Assembly (NCBI RefSeq): GCF_032854445.1
Contig: NC_088301.1
Span: forward strand, 34,027,187 to 34,091,186
DNA: 64,000 nt
Source of the DNA: Liolophura sinensis
Taxonomy: Eukaryota > Mollusca > Polyplacophora > Chitonida > Chitonidae
Reading direction: 5' to 3'
Below, piece after piece: positions 52,729 to 64,000 of this stretch. Under the pieces are notes generated by a model. That model saw nothing but the letters and a program-made list of their open reading frames with translations. It was not told the DNA's origin and did no database searches. The position numbers were made by a program, and so were the translations under genes. The stretch's first letter is position 1. Each line of letters opens with the position of its first letter.

Positions 52729-53790
52729 GGGTTGTCCGTAATAATATAAGCGTCAAGTCCGACATTCCTATACCATTTATAGTCCATAAAGGGCGTTCCA
52801 AGTCGATAATCGCAAGATCCATTTCCAGAACAACGGATAACACTAACTCCCGAAGACAAAGGTATGTAAGAAATTATACAAATAAGAAATAAAGCCGGTA
52901 ACACACAAGAGAGAAGCGGTCATCAGTTTTCAATGATGCCGGGCAGACAATGAATATTCCAGGCATGAATTCCATATCAAAGTTCAAATTCGTAGTCCGT
53001 GAATGAGTTCCATGTCAAATAATAATTTAAACAAGTATCTCAGTCGCGTTTTCATTGCAACTGTTCATAAAGGCATCATGCTGATGTAATGAGCATGGCT
53101 ACCTTTTCATCCCCTAGCCCCAGGTTAAGCGGTATTAGATACAGTTTGAAAATGACGAGCGTTACAGACCCCAACCGATCAGATTATGATTCAAAAGTAA
53201 CGGACGATTACGTCTTTCCCCTTAATATATAAAGGTCTCATGCTACAAGAGGCGCCATCTATGATGTTACACATGACATACAAGATAGACGGTTTCACTG
53301 GGCAACCAGCGCCATCTATGTTGTTAAATACCATGTACATCATAGACATGTACATAGGGATAACAGCGCCGTCTATGTGGTTGATCACAATGCAGATCGC
53401 CAGAGATTCTGAACGGTTTGTCCATACCTGCCAACGAAAGTGATATACTCATTGTAAAGTTTGAGAAACTTAGAATGAAGGCGTTTGATGGAGTATCCTT
53501 GATAAACTGGTTTTTTGAACTAGCAACTGGTGACGTAGATTAAAGTCATCACAATTAACGCAAGATCTGACAAATGCTACAAGGCGACATATGTATACGC
53601 CATATGCAGGACCCTTTGGTATATTGCTATCCAAATAAGGATAATTTACAATATCAAAATTATCCCTTTTGTCGTAAAGGCGGCGTAAAAGGAGCTTTTG
53701 TTCGTCTTTGTTCAGATATAGATCCAAATAAGATGTACAATCAGGACTATCTGTTGTCTCAGCACAAAGACGTTTGTTACTCGAGCTGAG
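52729..53790 (-). mobile_element. 3' part of the RT element, inverted copy
   Basis: On the minus strand, 53790 down to about 53480 reads 'TSYLDLYLNKDEQ', 'RRLYDKRDNFDIVNYPYLDS' and 'IPKGPAYGVYICRLVAFVRS', the C-terminal end of a reverse transcriptase. A non-coding tail follows with three short repeats around 'agcgccatctatg', then the conserved 'ctagccccaggtta' and 'gtaacacacaagagagaagc' segments. It is a near copy of 63189-64000 in the opposite direction. Frameshifts are present ('KRDNFDIVN' has lost residues). Confidence 0.75.
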
Positions 53791-54559
53791 CGAAAGTGGT
53801 CAGTGGTGACCAATTTATCTATATATTCTTCCAGTAGAGACAAACGCCAAGCTGCCAGGTTTGTCACATAGTGTGATCTAATTACGTATTTAGAAATAGG
53901 TTCTCAAATACTTTAATACTAATACGAGCTGTTTGATGATTGAGAGGTTCGCATTATAGCGGCACTTCCAAACGTCAATAGACAAGAAAAGGGACAAATT
54001 AATGAGTGATTATTTCGCCGTTGTTAAAGAATGGAACTTTTTGTCGAACAAAGGTGTTGTGTGGTAAAAGTTAAAGAGATAATCAGCCTGTGTCCTATGG
54101 CCTGAAATTCCACTAATATAAAGTAGGCCAACATCAAAAAACGCATTGTCATTTGACAACCTGCCAATGTACTACGGCATAATAGTCTATTCTGTCAGTG
54201 CTACACATACACACCCACAAACACATCAGTTAATCAGGTTACATGTTTTCCTACATGGTTCATAGTACCCAAAAACGTGCTAAATGGTCACTAAATCATC
54301 CATGCTGTTCTTGAAACAACTTTCGACTATCATCTATTCCAGAGTTTAATGCATCTATATGGTTTGCATAATAACTGTCAACTGACGACTTCCTGTTTCA
54401 CAGCAGTTCAATCAGATCTTCATTAAAATTGAAGCTATAGTTCCAGTTTGTGGAATATGCTGTAAAGTGGTCAAACCATGAATTGTAATTGCATTATTAC
54501 CTCCAACAACGAAGTTATGTGTTTTCCGACGCTTTCTGTAGGCCTACCTGCATGTCTAT
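53791..54559. other. Non-coding stretch
   Basis: Nothing recognisable. Confidence 0.35.
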
Positions 54560-55064
54560 TGTTACGAACCCGGTATTTAACCATTGTATTACATTTTTCT
54601 TACTCCTTCCTGAGTCAGTTAGTTTCATTGCATATAATTTGTACATTCTTGAAATATGTATCGGTTTTGTAAACATGTTTATGTTCAAACCATCCAGAAT
54701 TTTCTTCTACGTTAGTCTATAAATATGAGCTACTGAGTTGTGAAGCTCGCAGTTCCGCTCAAGTCCACTTGTGAGCAATCACATTTACCGACATTCATTG
54801 TGAAGGATTTTTGGTCGCGTTATTTTGCAACTTTTATCGCTCATTGTCTCCTTGCGCAATTACTCACATTTCATACCAGCTTACCCTGAAAGTTACTTTG
54901 TGTATATTTCCGCGGAAACATACATTGACCGCTCGGCATCACGGAGGCTACTGTCAACCCGTCGCCCTTAGAAGTTACACATTCACAGGCAGTTGGGGAA
55001 TAAACCACTTATCGGACTGTCATCCGTAGATTGAGAAATTCATCTTAACTTCTGTATATACGTG
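54560..55064 (+). mobile_element. Solo LTR of a Ty3/gypsy-type element
   Basis: It starts TGTTACGAACC and carries TATAAA at 54718-54723 and a GGAATAAA poly(A) signal near 54997-55004. It matches 60562-61252 along its length ('gcaacttttatcgctcattg', 'tatttccgcggaaacataca'). No gag or pol follows in the next 5 kb, so it is probably a solo LTR. Ends are approximate. Confidence 0.7.
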
Positions 55065-56354
55065 GACTGAGTCGCCTTTGGAAGTCGTAATATACTTTCC
55101 GGATTTGGACGCTATAATATAATTTGTATTGTTTTGTAAATTATTGTCAGTTGTGTAATTTGTCTACTTTGTTAAAATATATGTATTGAAGGTATTCAAG
55201 CGTCTTCATGTTTCTTTGTTTGATTTTGTGTAAGGCCTATCTCTTACCTGAAAGTTTAAAAGGTCACTTGTTTCTCATCTTTAGTCTCCGATAGTGGGAT
55301 GCTTACACCATCAGCTACTTCACGGGAACACATCAGTACAAAACTTTATGCTATCTCCATGGCCTAAGGACCCAAAAATTAAATTTAATTGAATGAAATG
55401 GTAGTTGTTCAAATCTGTCTACATGTTTTTTAAAGAATAGGACAGAAATGCAGAGTTCTTTGTTGAGCTGTGAGAAACTCTTAATGTTGAATTATTTTTT
55501 AGAGAATTATATATGGGCAATAACAGCTCAAAACCAAGGAGTTGAATCGAACATGATCTAATCAAAGAATGATTTAGGCGACAGAACCCAGGCCGAACCT
55601 GAATTGTTTGTGTCAATCATTAACACATTAAGGCATGACATGCATTTTTGCATAGCCTAGTAACTGGAGCCACTAGTTTCTTGATTTATTTATATTGCAC
55701 TTTTGTCACGTTTATCCACATAGTACCGAAGTTTCTACTTTAATACATCTAATTCCATGACTCAGTTCACAATCGCAAACTTCTTATACGTGCAAGCTCT
55801 TGTTGATACGTAGGCAGTAACAATGGTTTTGCTTCAGAACAAAAGAAAAGTAAGGGCAAATTAATCCAAAAACGTATCTTTGACAGTCCAAGAAGGCTTA
55901 CTGGGAGACAATGATTTCAGTCGAAGATGAGTACTGAATATATATAAGTAAATAATGGAACAAATAATGAACGAGGTGTATACTAGCCTAACACATTTCA
56001 ATTTATCAACAGTATGCAACCTTCCTAAAGCATAGTCCGATGTACTTAAAAACACTTGATTCAGTAACGTAATTGTAATAAAATAAAATATCAAATCTAT
56101 TAGTTGCAATCATATATTTACCGCTCTTCATATCTCCAACATGACATGAACAATGACGAAGATGAATACATGTATACCTACATGCAAGGGGTGCTAGAAA
56201 ACTTACTTTAATAAAGAGTTAACGTGGATTCTATATCTTTTCCTTAGAGGCTTACGAATCGATGCAGAATACCACTCCTTTAAAATTTTAAATGACAAAA
56301 TAACAGTTCATGAAGAGCAGTTTACATCTCGAATGACACTTTGATTTATTTTTT
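55065..56354. other. Non-coding stretch
   Basis: No coding or repeat signal that I can support. Confidence 0.35.
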
Positions 56355-56520
56355 ATCAATTTATTTCACTGGTGTTTTACGCCGTATATTTCGTCGTATT
56401 TGGAGGCCAGCATTATGATGGGAGGAAACCGGGAGAAACCCATGACCATCGGCACGTTGCTGAGGGACCTTCCCACGTATGTTCGGAATCCAGCATGAGA
56501 TGGACTTGAACTAACAGAAA
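56355..56520 (-). mobile_element. tRNA-derived SINE, partial
   Basis: 'tggtgttttacgccgtatat', 'ggccagcattatgatgggag' and 'gaccttcccacgtatg' match the reversed SINE. There is an internal deletion near the tail, and it stops at 'tggacttgaact' before the tRNA-like head. Confidence 0.8.
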
Positions 56521-57093
56521 CCACTTTGGTGGAAGGCTCCACAGCAATAATAAACCAAGGAACATAGGATTATTTTCAAATGTAATGGGTATCTTTGGTG
56601 CACCCAATAAAATTACCACTATTCATAGTGGTGTTATCACACTACCATCATACAACTTGATTTTGCCTTCCCTTTGCAAAAATTTACTTTGCTATAGTGC
56701 ATATTTTTATCTTGATATGACATAATTCTACTTTTGGGACGAGAATGTAAGTGTCGAAATGCATTTGTTTACGAGCCGTCAAACAAAATCGACGTTCCAC
56801 GTCAATAACAGCAAGCACAAATACCCAAACGACGTCAGCACAAACAATCAAAAAACCAAGAAAGTATATAAATTACTTATATAAATTAGAACAGAATCTT
56901 GCAAAGAGAAGCGGTCAACAGTTTTTAATGTTGATGAAAAGGCGCAAAGGAACTCGGAATGAAACAAGCTTTGTTTGGGATTCATGTATGATTTATGTTT
57001 GGAATTCAATGAGGTTGTGGTCTTTCGGTGTGACCGGAAAGTTCGGATTAAATAGGGTTGATGTTTTTTAAATATTTCCTCGAGAGTATAGGT

Positions 57094-57372
57094 CTATATA
57101 CATTTCGTTGACGTATCAACAGTTATTGTAGCGATATTTGGCTGCTCTATTAAAACTCGGTACCCGTAGTAATAATTCTTGCAGGCAAATATAATGTTGT
57201 TATGAGCTTTATCCAGAGGGACAATAACGCATTGTCTCTGAAAGTCAGCAAGTATATTTCGCTGTTGATTGGCTGTTATGTGAACATTAGCCAGTGCTGA
57301 TATGGTAGATTGTATATACAACCTTTTTCTGTGCTGTGGAAGCCAAGTGTGGACTGAAGGTTCAACCTTCAT
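57094..57372 (-). pseudogene. N-terminal fragment of the same RT element's pol
   Basis: The 92-codon minus frame contains 'QCVIVPLDKAHNNIIFACKN' followed by 'YYYGYRVL'. The 'vvPxDKAxNNxxxxCKxxYY' pattern is what I know from just before the RT core in this element family. The rest of pol is absent here. Confidence 0.5.
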
Positions 57373-58865
57373 TCGTTTATATCATTCTTTTTTGGGAGCA
57401 TTTTACACACGGAGAGGACAAATTTCTTATTAGATGTATATTTATGTTTCTCGGCTCTCAGTTCTTTGGAACTTCACAAGCAGACTTCGAAGATCATCAT
57501 TATTTTAAATATTAATGTTACCAGTTGTGACATGTTGGCATGGGTGATAGACGATTCAAAGTCATAACTGTATCTATCAAAAGTTCATTCAAACATCTGA
57601 ATCTAACTGAACACTCCTTGTAATTTATTAAATGTCATAGGAACCATGGAAATGAGCGTCTGTCTGCATTATTCATTGCACAGTGCGCCATATAGCGAAC
57701 AATAAATCATCAGAATCTGTGTTAGTGTCATCATGATGGGCACTGTCCCGATGTAATTTCTTTTTGTCTGCGAATTTTACTTAGAAACACAGGAAAAGTG
57801 GTGCAGTTTTCTACATTATTCACTACTTGCCATTACCGTAAGTTATACAATTATGTCTACATTTGTTTTTTCTCAGTAGCGGCAAACAATGTTAATTGGA
57901 ACCTGGTGAGTTTAATTTTATGCATAACAAACAGATGTTGTAATACCTAATTGTTGTTTGTGAACTTCTTATAGTTCACCTCCAGGAAAGGCAGTTTGAA
58001 TGTGGAACTGAGCAGCTTGGGAGTAATCGTTGTGGAATATGTAATGCGTAATCTAAATGGAATATCACGTTCACCATAGTTACAGGTGCGATTTCATACA
58101 TTGATTTCTCCACTGTTCTTGCTTAATGGGGAGAAATAAATGTACGGGTACGTGTGGATTTAAAGAATTCGATATGCGACACGGACTAGTCATGCGCACT
58201 GATTGCACCACCCACCTCTGTGTGTTACCTGGATTCTGTGTAGTCCAAGCACCATAAATATCACTATGGTGTTGTACGAGTTGGTTGAATCCCTCCATTG
58301 TTCATAGGAGACGTACGATTGCTAAAAGACACTATAATTAACTATTTGTGTTTGAAATATAATAGTTACTGCAATCTATTGTGAGGATTTCTCTGATGTA
58401 CAATTGACTCCTTGGCTTCACTCCATTTAAAATTTTCATTTATTGATGAAGAGATTTTTCATTCATTTAGGAAGATTTTCTACTTCATGGATCGATATAC
58501 ATTTCTCATGCCAAAGGAATTTGCGTGATGTTGTCTAACCGTTAGACACAACATGGTTTACCTCTTTCAAACAGGATTTAAAATATCCAGTTGTTATATT
58601 CGCTGTTTTCATTTGACGTAGCTGAACTTTTTTACGAAGGAAAGTCTCTAAGGTGCGTAGGACATCAGCTAAGTACAGAATAATTCCATTTACTCCAATG
58701 ATTTATTGTATGCAAACAGTTGGACATATCTCATCAAACTCGTCGGTTATGCCATCGCAATTTTTGTTTTCAATGGATTTTTTTCATGACAAAAAATTTT
58801 ATTTCATAAAAGCTTTCTATGAACGATGTAAGAGGTTATTGTAATAATGATGAGAAACGTTGCCG
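57373..58865. other. Non-coding stretch
   Basis: Nothing recognisable. Confidence 0.35.
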
Positions 58866-59030
58866 GAATTGATATCGTTTGTCGATACATAGTCTCCTTT
58901 ATTCATTCGCAAGTTGCTATTCATATTAGCTTGCTCACTTATTACTAGAATTGATATCTTTGCCGATACACAGTCTCCTTCATTCAATCGCAAGTTTGCT
59001 ATTCATATTAGCTTGCTCACGTATTGCCAG
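58866..59030. repeat. 82-bp tandem duplication
   Basis: 58866-58947 and 58948-59030 are near-identical ('gaattgatatc', 'gccgatacacagtctcctt', 'gctattcatattagcttgct'), differing by a few substitutions and one extra base. Confidence 0.88.
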
Positions 59031-59507
59031 CTAACACTTTTTTGCACTATATAGCTTATAAACCGCACTCACATATGAAAGTGAACACAATACCAGTCTT
59101 TTCTATGCCATACGTAATCTTTGAGTCCTACCCTTATGTGGTAACTACATATTTGAATTTTCAAAACTTCTATGCAGTTTTGTGATTTCGAAAGGGTATG
59201 ATGTTCTTATGGCGTAAAACGATAATTGTTCATTTTTATTCAGTAGTCAAAGGGTGTTGTAGGCCTGTTTTGTTAAATGGACTTATCATCAGATTACACA
59301 GGTGTTTTGGCACACGGAACTGAAAAACCCAGCACACCACAATGCTTTCAGCAATGCTCGTATATGTCTCGGCCTGTTCTTTTTAGTCCGTTTTACATTA
59401 CGTAACCACGTATATCCACAAAAGGGGTTGTGTTGTTGGTGTTATTTCCATTCTTAGTCTGCTTTCGGAAGAGGTCTCATCGATCTTTGAGATCCCAGAC
59501 TTTCCGC

Positions 59508-59760
59508 TTATTTCACTTATACGACTGCGGCAAGCAATATGGTGGGTGGAAAAACAGGAAGAGCCCGGAGGAAAGCCACGGCCATCCGCAGGTTGCTTGG
59601 AGACCTTCCCACATACGGTTGGAGAGGAAACCAGCATGAGCTGGACTTGAATTCACAGCGACCGCATTGGTGAGAGACAGCAGAGAGCGATCGCATTGGT
59701 GAGAGACTGCTGGGTCATCACGCTGCGCTAGCGCGCTAACCAGTTGAGCCACGGAGGCCC
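59508..59760 (-). mobile_element. tRNA-derived SINE with internal 30-bp duplication
   Basis: It runs from 'tttcacttatacgactgcgg' to the tRNA-like head 'gcgcgctaaccagttgagcc' / 'acggaggccc'. Within the head 'gcgaccgcattggtgagaga' occurs twice about 30 bases apart, between the A and B boxes. The 3' tail is missing. Confidence 0.88.
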
Positions 59761-59944
59761 GTATAAGACACTGGAGACTCATTACAGGAACAATTAAGAA
59801 AAATCAATAAGTGATTCAGATCAGTTTTATTGTTCAGTATAATTAGATTATTATTAAATTCGCTATAATTTTCACACCACAAACGTTCGATTTCTGTTTT
59901 TGAACTGTTAATGCTGTATTGTCTTCAATCCGAGCTAAACGTCA

Positions 59945-60195
59945 ATATAAAAGACTGCAGCACAGAGAGTAAATCCAGAGCGCAGCGACGACATTGTAGT
60001 ACGTGGAAAATGGTCACATGTATTACCAGTGAAATCCGGCATCTCGTCAGTTTACCGGAGTCAGAGTTCTACCACAATTTACCGTACTCAATAGACCGGA
60101 TTTCACCGCTAATACATGTGACCATATTTACCACAGGCACATTTTCGTCACTTCTCTGGTTTTACTCTCTCTATGCTGTAGTCTTTTGTATTTTA
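59945..60195. mobile_element. Fold-back (MITE-like) element
   Basis: The left arm ('aaaagactgcagcacagaga', then 'ggtcacatgtattaccagtg', 'aaatccgg') is the reverse complement, with few mismatches, of the right arm ('ccggatttcaccgctaatac', 'atgtgaccat', ending 'tctatgctgtagtctttt'). Arms are about 100 bases with a loop of about 40 bases. No coding region. Ends of this type recur near 40890-40940 and 50165-50185. Confidence 0.7.
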
Positions 60196-60561
60196 ACCCG
60201 GCATAAAGCAGATTTCTGCTGCAGGACTAAGCATCCCCGGAGCCAGGGATCGTATTTATCGATTTCCTATGATTTAATTAAAAAATTCTCACGCAGCTAC
60301 AATTGAAAGGTTTTGCACTAGGAAGTTTTTTTTACTTATTTTTTACAGCAGAACAATGTGTTAACCACAATTTGAGATTTGCTTTTTAAGGACTTTCGAT
60401 GTGTGACTTATCTTAAAATCTTAAAATGCTCGATAAATACTGGCCCTGGTCCCTTCGCAGTGCTTAATGCAAGGCATATTGAATGTGATAACACAGCATT
60501 TTAAGTAATTCTAAACCAGTGATGTCACCAACATCTATGGTGCTGATGGGCTACTCGTTAA

Positions 60562-61252
60562 TGTTATATAAACATTGTATTATAGTTTTTTAGTTTTTTA
60601 TTTGTCAGTGTCTAACGTACATTCTTCTCTTTGTGAACGTTATAGCCTGCATTCTACTTCAGTCCAGTGTTCTCGAGGCTTTGGTGTTTATCAGTTTACC
60701 ATCATTGTTAATAGAGTGTGCATTCTAGAATTATCTATCGGTGTTGTAAACATGTTTACAATCAAACTATCCACAATTTTCTTTTACGCTAGTCTATAAA
60801 TATGAGTCATTCATTCAAGTCCACTTGTGAGCAATTATTTACTCAAGTCCATTTGAGAGCAGTCACATTTACTGTCATCCACTGTGAAGAATTTTACTGG
60901 GTTTGGAGATATCGGCTTTCACGCCATTCGACGTTTGTATTCTATTCTCTGTACAGAGCACTTTGTGAACTTGTGTTTTTTCACTTGCTATTTTTGGTGG
61001 CGTTATTTTGCAACTTTTATCGCTCATTGTCTCTTTGTGCCATTACATACATTTCATACCAGCTTACCCTGAGGGTGACTTTGTGTATATTTCCGCGGAA
61101 ACATACATCGACAGCTCGGCATAACGGAGGCTACTGTTAACCTGTCGCCCTGAGAAGTTACACATTCACAGGCAGTTGGGGAATAAACTAGTTACTGGAC
61201 TGCCATGCGTAGATTGAGAAATTCATCTTAACTGGGAATCCTGTATTTACGT
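60562..61252 (+). mobile_element. 5' LTR of the decayed Ty3/gypsy element
   Basis: It starts TGTTATATAAAC and has TATAAA at 60795-60800 and GGAATAAA near 61180. It is homologous to the LTR at 54560-55064 but contains about 110 extra bases near 60895-61000 and a local duplication of 'caagtccacttgtgagcaat'. Gag begins about 60 bases after it. Confidence 0.7.
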
Positions 61253-61310
61253 TTAAGGAAGATATTTGACAAGTTTGAATTAGACTTAAGCCAGTCTTAG
61301 AAAAATTGAA

Positions 61311-62222
61311 ATGGTGGATATTATTAGCAAACACTTGAACTTAGGTAATATTTTACTTATTACCGGCCAAAGTGGTGACATTGAGTTGATTAAACTTCAG
61401 TTGGAGATGGGAAGTTAGAAAGTTAGAAAGGAAGAAAGAGAAGAAAGTGAGTTTGAGTCAGAGATGTTGAAATTAGAACAGGAAGAGACAGAGAGAAATA
61501 GAGTTTGAACAGGAGTTTAAACTGAAGGAACTTCAGGTTAAAAGTGGTGATAATGAAGCTGTTAGTCCTAGTCAGCAAGTTGCTGTTAGCTTGGAGTGGC
61601 CTAACAGGTACTGGTCAATGTTGTTGCAGAGTACATTTGAATGTAAAGTTGCAGAGGTTTATGTTGCTTCGTTGGTAGATCAGTTCAGATTACACAACAG
61701 TTAAGGCAGTGGAGTTGTCTGCTTATGAGCTTGTGCCGGAAACATGTAGACAGAAATTCAGAAAGTTAAGGAAGCAGTGCGGTGAAACTTACGAGGAGTT
61801 TGCCAGGGGTAAAGAAACACGGTTTGATAGCTGGTGCAGGGGTCTGAAGTTAGATCATTCTTTTGAGGATTTAAGGGAGGATGTTCTCTTGGAGGAATTT
61901 AAGAACAGTGTTCCCAATCAGGTCAAAGTTTATTTAGGTGAACAAAAAGTCAAGGACGTCAAAATCGCAGCTGGATTGGTTGATAAATATTCGTTAAATC
62001 ACAAGACTAATCGGCAAAAATTTTAGCCTAAATTTGAGAAGAAGTAGAATTCTGATAAGAATTTTTCAAATTCTAGTACTGACAAGCAGACAGGTGAAAT
62101 GCACGAGCCAAATGTGGGTTTTTCTTCTGAGGAGAAGACATTCCAGCCCACACCTCAAGATCTAAGTTCACCTTCTTCCCGTTATTATAAGGGTTCAGGA
62201 CACCTACTAGCCATGTGCTAAG
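61311..62222 (+). pseudogene. Gag of a Ty3/gypsy retrotransposon, SCAN-like capsid, broken
   Basis: The ATG at 61311 opens 'MVDIISKHLNLGNILLITGQ', stopped after 35 codons. In other frames follow a glutamate/lysine-rich coiled region, 'WPNRYWSMLLQSTFECKVAE', then an open part at 61709-62026 with 'AYELVPETCRQKFRKLRKQ', 'EEFARGKETRFDSWC' and 'DLREDVLLEEFKNSVPNQVK'. This is the SCAN-like capsid domain known from Ty3/gypsy elements of aquatic animals. At 62184-62220 a zinc-knuckle relic reads 'RYYKGSGHLLAMC', with the first two cysteines lost. Multiple frameshifts. Confidence 0.75.
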
Positions 62223-62236
62223 TCCTGAAGAGGAAA

Positions 62237-62520
62237 GACGAGCGAAAGTCAGTAGCTTTTGTTCGTATACTTAGGGATACTCGGGCTAGTCATTCTCTGA
62301 TGTTGGCAGCTGTGATTCCTGCACTTTCTTATAAGGCCACCAGTCATTCTTTGATCCAGGGTATCAACGGAAAGTTTATGTCTGTTCCATCACCCTTACT
62401 TCTGATTTGGTTACCGGTTTAGTAACTGTAGGGGTTGTTAATACTTTGCCTGTGGAAGGTATTTCCTTTTTGCTTGGTAATGACTTAGCATGAGATAAAG
62501 TTAAGGTGAGTCCTCGTGTT
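62237..62520 (+). pseudogene. Retroviral-type aspartic protease of the same element, decayed
   Basis: It reads 'SFVRILRDTRASHSLMLAAV' in pieces, with the active-site DTGA seen as DTRA. It ends with 'LPVEGISFLLGNDLA', a normal C-terminal protease motif in this family. The active-site change and frameshifts mean it is inactive. The RT and RNase H that should follow are missing. Confidence 0.6.
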
Positions 62521-62783
62521 CGTAGTGTTCCGGTCTTGGACGGAAATGCAGACATACAGGAAGAGTTTCTAGGTATATTTCTCCTCTTGTGGGATTGCCA
62601 AATCACATAAAAGAGACTGGGTGAAGCGGGCAATTGGGGATTCAGCGGGGAATATTAATTTGGCTGAAACTTTCTTTCATCATATTGATGGTATAAAGGA
62701 TGGTCGTGAATTAGACTGTGCTCTCTCTATCTGATGGAGTTAAAATCAGATCCCAAATTTAGTGAATTAAGTCTGATTTATCT

Positions 62784-63188
62784 TTGGAGGAAATAGCTGA
62801 TGTACCTGTTGGTTATTACATGGAGGATGAGCTGTTGATAACAAACTATATACACCCTCATGCATTAGCTAATGATGATTGGGCAATTTTTAATCATATG
62901 GTCTTACCTCCAAGTTTGAAACAGACAGTACTTAGTATGGCTAATGAGATTCCAATAAATGGAGATGTAGGCATTGGAAAGACAAAGTAAAATCACGAGC
63001 CATTTTTAATGGCCTAAGATCCACAAGGATGTGGTTAATTTCTGTAAAACATGTCACATCTGTCAGCTGGTAGGAAAACCCCAGAATAGTGGTAGACCTG
63101 CAGGATTAATTCCAATTCCTGCTTTCGGTGAACCTTTTCGTAAGGTACTCATTGATTGCGTTGGTTCACTACTTAGAACTAAATCAGG
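62784..63188 (+). pseudogene. Integrase zinc-binding domain and start of the core, same element
   Basis: It contains 'FCKTCHICQLVGKPQNSGRP' (the CxxC of the HHCC finger) and 'PIPAFGEPFRKVLIDCVGSL', the entry to the integrase core with the first catalytic Asp. The frame is broken between 62990 and 63031. At about 63188, just after 'RTKSGY', it changes abruptly into the other retroelement. Confidence 0.65.
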
Positions 63189-64000
63189 ATACATGTGTAT
63201 CTGTACAAAGACGAACAAGGTCTCCTTTCACGCCGCCTTTACGACAAAAGGGATCATTTCAATTTTGATATTGTGAATTATCCTTATTTAGATAGCTATA
63301 TACCAAAGGGTCCTGCATATGGCGTATACATATCTCGCCTTGTAGCATTTGTCAGATCTTGCGTTAATTGTGATGACTTTAATCTGCGTAACAAGTTGCT
63401 GGTTCAAAAACTAGTTTGTCAAGGATACTCCATCAAACGCCTTCATTCTAAGTTTCTCAAATTTTACAATGAGGATAACACTCTCGTTGACAAGTATGGA
63501 CAAAGGGTTCAGATTCTCTGGCGATCTGCATTGTGATCAACCACACAGACGGCGCTGTTATCCCTATGTAAATGTCTATCACGTACATGGTATTAACAAC
63601 ATAGATGGCGCTGGTTGCCCAGTGTAACCGTCTATCTTGTATGTCATGTGTAACATCATAGACGGGAAAGACGTAATCTTGCGTTACTTTTGAATCACAG
63701 TATGATCGGTTAGGGTCTGTAACGCTCGTCATTTTCAAACTGTATCTAATAACGCTTAACCTGGGGATAGGGGCCGTAGAGATGGCCATGCTCATTACAT
63801 CAGCCTGATGTCTTCATGAACAGTTGCAATTAAAGCGCGTCTGAGATACTTGTTTAATTGTTATTTGACATGGAACTCATTCACGGACTACGAATTTGAA
63901 CTTTGATATGGAATTCATGCCTGGAATATTCATTGTCTGCCCTGCATTATTGAAAACTGATGACCGCTTCTCTCTTGTGTGTTACCGGCTTTATTTCTTA
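63189..64000 (+). mobile_element. 3' part of the RT element, running off the window
   Basis: The frame to 63537 reads 'YKDEQGLLSRRLYDKRDHFN', 'DIVNYPYLDSYIPKGPAYGV', 'YISRLVAFVRSCVNCDDFNL' and 'QGYSIKRLHSKFLKFYNED', the C-terminal part of a reverse transcriptase. A tail of about 460 bases follows with 'gacggcgctgttatcccta' and 'agatggcgctggttgccca' repeats and the conserved end 'gaccgcttctctcttgtgtg'. It is the opposite-strand copy of 52729-53790. Confidence 0.75.

Noticed and set aside
54560-61252. One complete LTR element bounded by the two LTRs
   Set aside because: The 5.5 kb between holds no gag or pol remains, while gag follows the second LTR.
63900-64000. Hammerhead ribozyme in the RT-element tail, suggested by 'actgatgaccgc'
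   Set aside because: The CUGAUGA box is present, but I found no matching GAAA box and cleavage-site stems in any of the tail copies.

Overview
The window looks like part of a marine lophotrochozoan genome, most likely a mollusc or brachiopod. It is AT-rich and intron-rich. It carries many copies of a tRNA-headed SINE ending in a 'gtacggcgtaaaacaccaatc' tail followed by (AAATA)n, plus scattered, decayed retroelements. The species assignment is inference from repeat style, not from a database match. There are no bacterial operons, rRNA genes or CRISPR arrays. Most of the short open reading frames in the window look like chance.

The only two genes I can support are on the minus strand at 2896-8322 and 18843-25034. 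They are tandem paralogues encoding single-pass membrane proteins with a zona pellucida (ZP) domain. I assembled them exon by exon from splice sites, reading phase and comparison of one with the other. Both have an extracellular ZP-like region, a polybasic furin-type site right after the ZP-C cysteines, a short linker, one transmembrane helix and a short cytoplasmic tail. Matching exons have equal or nearly equal lengths (161/161, 137/137, 91/90, 160/160) and identical intron phases. The downstream-lying gene (18843-25034) has a full signal peptide, a non-coding first exon and a TATA box, but its exon at 21029-21118 is one base short of its partner and is out of frame. Each gene carries a minisatellite in an intron (25-bp and 47-bp units).

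The rest is intergenic and repeat-derived. 8.3-18.6 kb holds SINEs, a triplicated block of about 190 bp, a palindrome-rich GC block at 13.1 kb, a 200-N assembly gap (13691-13890) and a decayed ORF with a PHD-like zinc finger (14.6-15.1 kb). 25.4-31.9 kb shows almost nothing. 32.0-38.9 kb is a graveyard: a DIRS-like gag fragment abuts a decayed family-B DNA polymerase gene of Polinton/virus-like type, which is itself broken by a SINE with target-site duplications and by a retroelement tail. This is followed by a duplicated block of about 570 bp and a decayed reverse transcriptase. 39-52.7 kb is mostly featureless, with a minisatellite, a second SINE family and weak inverted-repeat elements. 52.7-64.0 kb holds two opposed copies of the same reverse-transcriptase element, a solo LTR and a second LTR that heads a Ty3/gypsy element. 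That element has lost its RT/RNase H region and joins directly, inside integrase, to the other retroelement. A 250-bp fold-back element lies at 59.9-60.2 kb.
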